Source: Deltaproteobacteria bacterium UBA6967
GTDB lineage: Bacteria > SAR324 > NAC60-12
Direction of reading: 5' to 3'
NCBI GenBank assembly: GCA_002450295.1
Contig: DJYX01000150.1
Span: forward strand, 32,505 to 87,508
Length of the DNA stretch: 55,004 bases
Shown: in pieces, positions 48,074-55,004 of the stretch
How positions within the stretch are numbered: position 1 is the stretch's first letter
Layout of the letters: every line of letters begins with the position of its first letter
Position numbers and translations under genes: made by a program
The notes under the pieces: model-generated
Told to the model about the DNA's origin: nothing
Seen by the model: the letters and a program-made list of their open reading frames with translations, nothing else
The model's database searches: none

Positions 48074-49582
48074 TTACATCACCGCACCAATTTGCCAGGG
48101 TAAAAACTCGTTGTCTCCGAATCCAAGAGATTCGCTCTTGGTCGGACTTCCAGAAGCCACTTCCAAAAGCCGGTTGAAGATCTTATCGCCTAACTCCTGA
48201 ACACTGAATTGCCCGTCAACGATCAACCCACAATTGATGTCCATGTCTTCTTCCATTCTTTGGAACATCGGAGTGTTGGTTGCTAGTTTTAAACTTGGTG
48301 CTGGTTTACATCCATAGACAGAACCTCGGCCTGTGGTGAAGCAGACAAGATTACAACCTGACGCGACTTGTCCAGTCACGGATACAGGGTCATAACCAGG
48401 GGAATCCATGAAAGCAAAGCCACGGGTAGTTTGGCGTTCAGCATATTCATAGACAGCAACCATATCAGAAGTGCCGCCCTTGGCCACAGCTCCCAGCGAT
48501 TTCTCAAGAATGGTTGTCAGCCCTCCTGCTTTGTTTCCAGGTGAAGGATTGTTGTTCATTTCCCCGCCATTTCGAGCTGTGTATTCTTCCCACCAACGGA
48601 TTCGCTCGAGAAGTTTTTCGCCAACTTCTGGTCGAACTGCCCGGTTTGTTAGTAAGTGTTCTGCGCCATAGACCTCAGGGGTCTCGCTTAAGACAGCGCT
48701 ACCACCATGGCGAACTAACAAATCCGCAGCTGCTCCCAGGGAGGGGTTCGCTGTAATCCCTGAATATCCATCGGAGCCGCCACACTGCAGGCTCAGACTG
48801 AGGTGTTCCGCTTTAGCCGTTTTCCGCTCAGATCGATTCGCTTCCTGCAATAGTTCCTTGACCATCCCAATCCCGCGCTCAATCGTTTTTCGAGTTCCTC
48901 CACTCTCTTGAATGGTACCAGTCTTCAAGCGATTTGAATGTGAGAGACCTTGATTTTCTAAAAGTGCTGGAACTTGGTTGACTTCACATCCCAAACCTAG
49001 GATCAAGGCACCACCGATATTAGGATGAACTGCATATCCAGAAATGACCCTGCGTAGCATCGTCAGACCTTGGCCATCGATATTCTGTCCACAGCCTGTT
49101 CCGTGAGTGAAGGCCACAACTCCATCGACATTAGGAAATTCAGAGCGGACCATCTCATCAGAAAAGGCAGCTGCAATGGCTTTGGCAACCGTAGCCGAGC
49201 AATTGACAGAAGTTAGAATTCCAACGTAGTTCCTTGTACCCACTCGACCATCTTCTCGGTGAAAGCCTTCAAAGGTGGCTGGATTGTTCACAAAGTCAGT
49301 TCCCCGAGCTCGGCTTCCAAAATTGTGTTCACGCTCGAAGGTGTGGACCATCACGTTGTGACTGTGTACGTGCTGTCCGGGGCCGATCGGTTCACTGGCA
49401 AAACCAATCACTTGCCCATATTTGACAATAGCTGCGTCTTTTTCAATCTGCTGAATGGCAACCTTATGCCCAGAAGGGATTTCATCCAAAATGAGTAGTC
49501 CTTCCACCTCGGCGCCAGCAGGCATTTTTTGTAAGGCAATGCGTACGTTGTCCCGGTCATTCAACTGTAGTAAGGCTGCCAT
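48074..49582 (-). CDS. UxaA/altronate dehydratase-family protein with N-terminal SAF domain
   Basis: A 502-residue iron-dependent dehydratase of the UxaA family. An SAF domain occupies about 15-90 (ending GQHVHSHNVMVH), followed by the catalytic region. Cluster or metal cysteines appear in SVNCSATVAK, HGTGCGQ, GLGCEVNQ, LQCGGSDGYSG and FTTGRGSVYGCKPAPSLK. Family members dehydrate altronate, galactarate or, in Campylobacter fucose use, L-fuconate. The neighbours suggest a 6-deoxy sugar acid as substrate here. Confidence 0.87.
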   Translation of the reverse strand: MAALLQLNDRDNVRIALQKMPAGAEVEGLLILDEIPSGHKVAIQQIEKDAAIVKYGQVIGFASEPIGPGQHVHSHNVMVHTFEREHNFGSRARGTDFVNNPATFEGFHREDGRVGTRNYVGILTSVNCSATVAKAIAAAFSDEMVRSEFPNVDGVVAFTHGTGCGQNIDGQGLTMLRRVISGYAVHPNIGGALILGLGCEVNQVPALLENQGLSHSNRLKTGTIQESGGTRKTIERGIGMVKELLQEANRSERKTAKAEHLSLSLQCGGSDGYSGITANPSLGAAADLLVRHGGSAVLSETPEVYGAEHLLTNRAVRPEVGEKLLERIRWWEEYTARNGGEMNNNPSPGNKAGGLTTILEKSLGAVAKGGTSDMVAVYEYAERQTTRGFAFMDSPGYDPVSVTGQVASGCNLVCFTTGRGSVYGCKPAPSLKLATNTPMFQRMEEDMDINCGLIVDGQFSVQELGDKIFNRLLEVASGSPTKSESLGFGDNEFLPWQIGAVM

Positions 49583-49600
49583 AAGGTGACTCCAGAAAAA

Positions 49601-50524
49601 TTAGTGACTTGGTCGAAGAGGCAGGGCTGCTTCACGCAGCTTTGCGAAGAGTGGTTCGGTCAACTCAAAATGATAGACTTCAGCAATGATATATGCCCAT
49701 CCCGCTAGAAAATACTCCCAACCGTCGTGGATATGCAATCTCTGTTTGCGTTGTTGTCGCAGAGCTTGGTGCAGAAACTCCAATGATCCACGGTAATTGA
49801 ATTCCCAAATATGGCACTCGCTTGGAAAATCTGCGTTGGCGCTAAGAGGAGATCCAGGTCGGTCTTTGCCTAAGCCAGAGGCATTTACTATAAGACTCTG
49901 GGGAGGAAGTTTGGCTAGAATAAGGTCAGCTTCTTCGGGGCTGTCGATTTTATGTAGGTTCCAGAGTTTCGGAGAAAATTCTTTCAGATGATCTCGAACT
50001 TGGGAGCCTCTGCCGGCTTCGACTTCAGTTAAGTGAATTCGGGCTGTTTTCTCATTGGAATCAAGTAAAACCCAGGCAAGTGCGAGACCAGCACCTCCAG
50101 CACCAAGGATCAGGACTTCCGCTGCTGGAAACCGCTGCCAATGGTCTGGCGAAACGATTTGATTGATTGCCCAGCGAGCCGTCAGCGGATCTTTAGCATG
50201 TGCAACTAGTTCTCCTTCAGAATTCCTGGAAATACAGCTCACTTCATGCAGTCGCTGAGCATGTGAATCTGATTCCGAAAAAAGATCTTTCGCACCTTCC
50301 CAAACTACTACTTTGTGTGTGGTGACCAGTGCCCCTGCCAAGGAAGAATCCTCGCGTAGCTGTTCCACCTGCGATCTCATTTCAGCAAAGCTTACCCCAG
50401 GAGGATGATCAAATCCCCTCAGTTTGGCCTCCCCTAAGCCCAGAACATCAACCCACAGTGGAAAAAGTTTTTGGATGAGAGAGTGCTGTGTGGATACACC
50501 TATGAAGCCAAGATCACCAGCCAT
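49601..50524 (-). CDS. Shikimate dehydrogenase-like protein (AroE family)
   Basis: A 307-residue protein resembling AroE. It starts MAGDLGFIGVSTQHSLIQKL, matching the substrate domain pattern (GxPxxHSxSP-like), with GALVTTHK as a variant of the NVTxPxK block, and ILGAGGAGLALAW as the NADP-binding motif. The lysine of the substrate motif is kept but the usual NVTIP is changed, so a different substrate is likely. The ATG at 50524 lies one base after the ALDH stop with GGTGAG upstream; a frame extension to 50629 lies inside that gene. It may act on a sugar acid or cyclic polyol. Confidence 0.75.
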   Translation of the reverse strand: MAGDLGFIGVSTQHSLIQKLFPLWVDVLGLGEAKLRGFDHPPGVSFAEMRSQVEQLREDSSLAGALVTTHKVVVWEGAKDLFSESDSHAQRLHEVSCISRNSEGELVAHAKDPLTARWAINQIVSPDHWQRFPAAEVLILGAGGAGLALAWVLLDSNEKTARIHLTEVEAGRGSQVRDHLKEFSPKLWNLHKIDSPEEADLILAKLPPQSLIVNASGLGKDRPGSPLSANADFPSECHIWEFNYRGSLEFLHQALRQQRKQRLHIHDGWEYFLAGWAYIIAEVYHFELTEPLFAKLREAALPLRPSH

Positions 50525-50525
50525 A

Positions 50526-52910
50526 CTACTCACCAAATGGAATCCAGATGTTTTTGCTCTGAGAAGCTTGTCGTAGCCACTCTCTGCCCTGGGCTGCGGG
50601 AGAATACCAGTCAACGACCTGTCCCTCATTACCCCAAACCCGTTTCAGATTGCTCGTACTTAGGTGTTTAGCATGACGAACCTCCTCTGCAGTACCAAAG
50701 ACCCAGATCCCATCCAGATCCTCGTGAGCTGCAAGGGTCTGAATCATTTCAGCCGGATTGCCGCTTATTAGATTGACTGCTCCTGCTGGTAAATCGGAAG
50801 TCTCCATGACCTGAATCAAATCATTGGCAATCAGCGGATAGGAATGAGAAGGGATGACAATTGAGCGATTGCCAGCGGCCAAGGATGGCAAAAGTATGGA
50901 TAGGAAGGAGAGCAGTGGGTTCTCATCTGGGCAAATGAGACCAATTACTCCGAGAGGCTCATTGAGGACAGGAACCAATAAGCCTTGGGGAGGTTGATGA
51001 AGAACTCCCTCGAACTTGTCAGCCCATGCTGCATAATGGAAGCATCGTTGAATCGAGCTATCCACTTCTTGCTGGGCTTCATTTGATTTACAGCCAAGGA
51101 GTTGCTGCAACCGAGTTTCCAATTCTTGTCGTCGGAGACTTAGATTTTCAGCGAAATAAAACAGAATCTGAGCCCTTAGGTGTCCACTGGATTTGCTCCA
51201 TGAGCTTGTCTTTTGAGCGGCTTCCACAGCATTGCGAAGATCTTTCCGATTGCCCTGTCCCACGGTACCTGCCAGAGAACCATCCTTATTCCAAACTGGC
51301 CGAACCGTTCCACCATCTGGTCGGGCTTGTTTACCTGCAATGAAAAATTTTGCGGTACGATGTATTTCCGATCCTACGAGTGTGGTTGTGTGACTTAGAC
51401 CCTGGACGTCTAGACGCTTCAGTTTTTTACCTGTAAATGCTGTCACCTTGGGCTTTATATATTCAAGCAAACCCTCTCGACCGCCTTCTCTGCCAAATCC
51501 ACTCTCTCGATATCCACCAAATCCACAGGCTGCATCAAACTGATTTGTGCAGTTTACCCAAACAACCCCTGCTTGTAGAGATGGCGCCAGGTGTAGGGCC
51601 TGATTGATGTTCTCACTCCAAACACTTCCAGCTAGGCCATATATGGTGTTGTTTGCCAATTCAAGAGCTTCACTTGGGGTCCGGAACGTCATGGTGGCTG
51701 CTATTGGTCCAAAAATCTCTTCTTGAGCAAGAACAGAGGAGGGATCCACATCGATGGCAAGAGTGGGAGCAAAGAAGCAGCCCGTTTCAGGCAAACTAAT
51801 TTGAGGTTGCCAGAGAGTGGCTCCGTTCTCAGCACCCTCAGTGGTCATTCTCTTTACACGCTCTAATTGGACTTTGCTAACCAATGATCCAATATCGATT
51901 GCTTTATCCAGCGGATTACCAACACGTAGTTGCTGCATGCGCTGTTGTAATTTCCCAACCATTTTTTCGGCAATGCTCTCTTGAAGCAATAACCTTGAGC
52001 CAGCGCAACAGACCTCTCCTTGATTCAACCATATCGCATCAACTACCCCTTCAACAGCAGCATCCAGATCTGCATCTTCGAAAACGATGAAAGGAGATTT
52101 GCCACCGAGTTCCAGCGTTAATTTACAATCTGAATCGGCGGTCAGTTCCCGAATGCGTTTCCCAACAGAGGTAGAACCGGTGAAGGCAATTTTGTCGAGA
52201 CCATTGCTGCAGACCAACTCCTCACCCGTCCGTCCATCTCCAGTGAGCAATTGAAACACTCCGGCAGGCAAGCCAATTCGATGACAACATTCTGCAAACC
52301 AGATTGCTGTCAACGGCGTTTGTTCTGCTGGTTTAAGCAGAACAGTGTTCCCACAAGCTAAGGCTGGAGCAACTTTCCAGGCGAGCATCAACAAAGGGAA
52401 ATTCCAGGGTATGATCTGCCCGACCACTCCTGTAGCAACGTGCTGGGGATACTCTTCCTCAACTAGCTGAGCCCAACCCGCATGATGGTAAAAATGCCGT
52501 ACTGCCAACGGGATGTCGATGTCACGTGATTCTCGGAATGGCTTGCCGTTATCCAGTGTCTCCAGCACCGAAAGTACACGTGAATGCTGCTGCATTTCCC
52601 GAGCGAGTGCATAAAGGTATTTTGCCCGTTGATGACCAGTTAGTTTCTCCCACTTCGGTTGTGCTTCCCTGGCCCCTGATAATGCCTGTGCAATTTCTCT
52701 GGAACCTGCTTGCCGACAAGTGGCGAGTTGTTCACCAGTGGCAGGATTTTCCACAGAAAATAGCTCAGCATCTTTGGGCAGCTCCCAGTTGCCATTGAGG
52801 TAGAAGCCAAAGCTGCGATGATGGCTCTCCAGCCATTGTTGGGCTGGTTGGTCACTTTCAGGAGCAGGGCCGTAATCCAATTTTTGGAACAACGTCACTA
52901 AGTCACTCAT
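50526..52910 (-). CDS. Double-domain aldehyde dehydrogenase (ALDH16 type)
   Basis: A 794-residue fusion of two aldehyde dehydrogenase domains. The N-terminal domain (about 35-500) keeps N170 (PWNFP), E267 (LELGG) and the catalytic C301 in NQGEVCCAGSR, so it should be active. The C-terminal domain (about 545-780) is truncated and shows no equivalent catalytic cysteine, as in ALDH16 proteins where it mainly supports dimerisation. DeoC makes an aldehyde in its forward reaction, so acetaldehyde or a related aldehyde is a plausible substrate. It lies 6 bases after deoC. Confidence 0.9.
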   Translation of the reverse strand: MSDLVTLFQKLDYGPAPESDQPAQQWLESHHRSFGFYLNGNWELPKDAELFSVENPATGEQLATCRQAGSREIAQALSGAREAQPKWEKLTGHQRAKYLYALAREMQQHSRVLSVLETLDNGKPFRESRDIDIPLAVRHFYHHAGWAQLVEEEYPQHVATGVVGQIIPWNFPLLMLAWKVAPALACGNTVLLKPAEQTPLTAIWFAECCHRIGLPAGVFQLLTGDGRTGEELVCSNGLDKIAFTGSTSVGKRIRELTADSDCKLTLELGGKSPFIVFEDADLDAAVEGVVDAIWLNQGEVCCAGSRLLLQESIAEKMVGKLQQRMQQLRVGNPLDKAIDIGSLVSKVQLERVKRMTTEGAENGATLWQPQISLPETGCFFAPTLAIDVDPSSVLAQEEIFGPIAATMTFRTPSEALELANNTIYGLAGSVWSENINQALHLAPSLQAGVVWVNCTNQFDAACGFGGYRESGFGREGGREGLLEYIKPKVTAFTGKKLKRLDVQGLSHTTTLVGSEIHRTAKFFIAGKQARPDGGTVRPVWNKDGSLAGTVGQGNRKDLRNAVEAAQKTSSWSKSSGHLRAQILFYFAENLSLRRQELETRLQQLLGCKSNEAQQEVDSSIQRCFHYAAWADKFEGVLHQPPQGLLVPVLNEPLGVIGLICPDENPLLSFLSILLPSLAAGNRSIVIPSHSYPLIANDLIQVMETSDLPAGAVNLISGNPAEMIQTLAAHEDLDGIWVFGTAEEVRHAKHLSTSNLKRVWGNEGQVVDWYSPAAQGREWLRQASQSKNIWIPFGE

Positions 52911-52916
52911 TGGAGA

Positions 52917-53861
52917 TCAGCAGAGGGGTTGTCGGGCAGCGGTGGCGTATCGCCCTGTCACACGATGTTCAAGTTGGCGTTCAATATCGGTCAATAAGCC
53001 ACTGGCACCAAAGCGAAAGCGGGCAGGCTGTTGAGCATCGAATCCTAACTCTTCTCGAACCAACACTTGCCAGTCAAGTGCCTGTTTGGCAGTGCTAATG
53101 CCTCCAGCTGGCTTAAAGCCTGCCCAGTGTCCTGTACGCTGATGATAGTCTCGCAACACTCGCAACATAACCAGTGCTACTGGGAGGGTAGCATTCACAG
53201 CCTCTTTCCCTGTGGAGGTCTTGATGAAATCTGCTCCAGCCATCAGACAAACCCAGCTGGCTTTTGCAACATTTCGAAAAGTACCCAAGTCTCCAGTGCC
53301 CAAGATAGTTTTTAAATGGGCTGCTCCACAGGCTTCTTTGAATGCAGCTACCTCATCATATAGGGCCGGCCAATTTCCTGTCAGCACATGATGGCGGCTA
53401 ATGACGATGTCGATTTCTTGGGCTCCGTCCTCAACAGACGCTCGAATTTCGCTGAGTTTGGCGGAAAGGGGACTAAGACCATGAGGAAAACCTGCAGCAA
53501 CTGCAGCAACAGGAATGTTCGTGTCTTTCAGAGCAGTGACCGCTGTATTGACGAAGGCATGATAGACACAGACGGCTCCAACTTGAAGAGTTAGAGATTC
53601 GATCCCGAGAGACTTCACCAGTTCTGGACGAATCGGCTGTCGAGCTTTTGCGCAGAGTCGGTGGACACGCTTTGGTGTGTCGTCACTGGAGAGTGTCGTC
53701 AAATCCATACACTGAATCGCATGTAGCAGCCAGGCAGTTTGCCATCGTCCTTTGACGCTTCGCCGTCCAGTCAAGGATTGGGTTCGCCGACTGACGGCAC
53801 TGGCATTGACACGGACGTCTTCCAGCCAATCTAAATTTAGTGCAGTTCCGGGGTTGGTCAC
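52917..53861 (-). CDS. deoC: Deoxyribose-phosphate aldolase
   Basis: Cleaves 2-deoxyribose-5-phosphate to glyceraldehyde-3-phosphate and acetaldehyde. The Schiff-base lysine K214 is in ADFIKTSTGKE, K250 is in GFKPAGGI, and the acid D151 is in EIDIVI. At 314 residues it is closer in length to the eukaryotic-type DERA than to the 250-residue enteric form. Its start overlaps the ABC ATPase stop by 4 bases (ATGA). Confidence 0.93.
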   Translation of the reverse strand: MTNPGTALNLDWLEDVRVNASAVSRRTQSLTGRRSVKGRWQTAWLLHAIQCMDLTTLSSDDTPKRVHRLCAKARQPIRPELVKSLGIESLTLQVGAVCVYHAFVNTAVTALKDTNIPVAAVAAGFPHGLSPLSAKLSEIRASVEDGAQEIDIVISRHHVLTGNWPALYDEVAAFKEACGAAHLKTILGTGDLGTFRNVAKASWVCLMAGADFIKTSTGKEAVNATLPVALVMLRVLRDYHQRTGHWAGFKPAGGISTAKQALDWQVLVREELGFDAQQPARFRFGASGLLTDIERQLEHRVTGRYATAARQPLC

Positions 53862-54946
53862 AAAACTCGCCCTGATTTAGGGTCGAATATGTGTATCTGT
53901 TCCATGCTGAATCCGATCGGATATGTTGCACCTGGTTGTACAGCAGAGCGTGCTTCAATCTGAGCAGTAAGATTTTCTTGACCAATCTGACCCAACAAAA
54001 GGGTATGCGGCCCAAGTGGCTCTAAAACATTTACCTGAACATTTGCAACAGCTGGGTGGCCTTCCCCCGCATTTTCGAGATGTTCTGGTCTGATTCCTAG
54101 GGTTAGAGTTTGATCGATATATGGCTCAAATCTATTGTGCATAGATTCAGGGATTTTCAGTTGGCTACCCTCAGCTAGTTCAACAAAAAAATTAGATTCT
54201 TTACGAATCAGTTTTACTGATAGAAAATTCATACTTGGAGATCCAATAAAACTAGCCACGAAAGTATTTGCTGGATTTTCATAAAGAGTAATTGGATCCG
54301 CTACTTGTTCGATGATACCGTCTTTCATCACAACTACTCTATCTGCGAGAGTCATTGCCTCAACCTGATCGTGGGTAACATACACCATGGTTGCTTTGAG
54401 TCTCCGGTGCAGATTCTTAATCTCTGTCCTCATCTCAATTCGTAGCTTTGCATCTAGATTCGAGAGGGGTTCATCGAAAAGAAAAACATCAGGTTCACGG
54501 ACAATTGCTCGGCCAATTGCAACTCTTTGGCGCTGTCCTCCTGATAGATTTTTAGGGCGCCGATCTAACATCGAATCCAGCTCTAGGATTCTGGCTGCCT
54601 CATTGACCAGTCTTTCAACTTCATTCTTTGGTGTTTTGCGTACTTTTAGTCCGTAGGCGATGTTGTCCCTTACAGACATGTGTGGATAAAGCGCATAATT
54701 TTGGAAGACCATTGCACAGTTCCGCAAACCAGGCCGAAGGTTTGTTACATCTCGCTCACCAACAAAAACATTACCTCCAGAAGCCTCTTCTAAGCCTGCT
54801 ATCATTCGAAGTGTAGTAGTTTTCCCACAGCCTGATGGACCGACCAATACAACAAATTCTCGGTCAGCAATATCAAGATCCAATCCTGGAATTACCGTGG
54901 TTTCACCGAATTTTTTGGTGATTGAAACAAGTCGTACTTGTGCCAT
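53858..54946 (-). CDS. Sugar ABC transporter ATP-binding protein (MalK/UgpC family)
   Basis: A 362-residue ATPase of a carbohydrate importer. Walker A is GPSGCGKTT, the signature is LSGGQRQRVAIGRA, Walker B is VFLFDEPLSNLDA, and the C-terminal TOBE/OB region starts near 240 (FIGSPSMNFL) and includes GIRPEHL. ATG at 54946 is preferred; a TTG four codons upstream is possible. No permease or binding-protein gene is in the window; they are probably to the right. The specific sugar is unknown. Confidence 0.93.
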   Translation of the reverse strand: MAQVRLVSITKKFGETTVIPGLDLDIADREFVVLVGPSGCGKTTTLRMIAGLEEASGGNVFVGERDVTNLRPGLRNCAMVFQNYALYPHMSVRDNIAYGLKVRKTPKNEVERLVNEAARILELDSMLDRRPKNLSGGQRQRVAIGRAIVREPDVFLFDEPLSNLDAKLRIEMRTEIKNLHRRLKATMVYVTHDQVEAMTLADRVVVMKDGIIEQVADPITLYENPANTFVASFIGSPSMNFLSVKLIRKESNFFVELAEGSQLKIPESMHNRFEPYIDQTLTLGIRPEHLENAGEGHPAVANVQVNVLEPLGPHTLLLGQIGQENLTAQIEARSAVQPGATYPIGFSMEQIHIFDPKSGRVL

Positions 54947-54980
54947 GCATTTTGCCAAATAGCGTTGGTGGGGAAAGGAC

Positions 54981-55004
54981 CTGCCAACAAAATTTTGTTG
55001 GCAG
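54981..55004. repeat. 24-bp perfect palindrome at the right edge
   Basis: A 24-base self-complementary sequence with arms CTGCCAACAAAA and TTTTGTTGGCAG reaches the end of the window, 34 bases upstream of the ABC ATPase ATG. It may be an intercistronic terminator or an operator. It is cut by the window edge, so its full extent is unknown. Confidence 0.6.

Overview
The window is a gene-dense stretch of a Gram-negative bacterial chromosome. It has System I cytochrome c maturation genes (ccmC, ccmD, ccmE), lipoproteins, an outer-membrane-barrel-like protein, a PhaR polyhydroxyalkanoate regulator, a full pst phosphate operon and a primary sigma factor. No plasmid, phage, insertion sequence, rRNA or CRISPR signature is visible. 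The moderate base composition, marine-type gene families and many large uncharacterised secreted proteins would fit a SAR324-like or other deltaproteobacteria-related lineage. That placement is inference; no marker gene here settles it.

Left part (1-12.6 kb): the end of cheB, then a leftward block gatB-ccmC-ccmD-ccmE-ntrY-like with overlapping or nearly abutting genes, and phaR. Rightward genes follow: dus, a UDP-glucuronate 4-epimerase, rpoD and mreB, with a YheT-like hydrolase on the other strand. Two tRNA genes (Cys-GCA and Leu-UAA) follow mreB.

Middle part (12.9-32.4 kb) is accessory-like. It holds several tiny ORFs, a zinc alcohol dehydrogenase, a barrel-like secreted protein and a 2020-residue Ig-repeat lipoprotein. 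An AcuI/YhdH-type reductase, moaA, an orphan GspF/PilC-type membrane protein, TPR and DUF2062 proteins, an ArsR regulator and a three-gene group of unknown function complete it.

Right part: a leftward pstS-pstC-pstA-pstB-phoU operon (32.4-37.6 kb) has a long inverted repeat that would sequester the pstS ribosome binding site, and a hairpin between pstS and pstC. Next come riboflavin synthase, a CHASE2-adenylate cyclase and a FecR-like secreted protein on the minus strand. A rightward run follows: crcB, eno, a bactofilin and comEC, the last interrupted by one in-frame amber codon.

From 54.9 to 45.4 kb an uninterrupted minus-strand operon encodes a sugar ABC ATPase, DeoC, a double-domain ALDH16-type aldehyde dehydrogenase, an AroE-like protein, a UxaA-family dehydratase, a DHRS6-like dehydrogenase, an FAH-family hydrolase and a 2-hydroxyacid dehydrogenase. 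Taken together this looks like catabolism of a deoxysugar or sugar acid to pyruvate, lactate and acetate-level products. Transport genes probably lie beyond the right edge.
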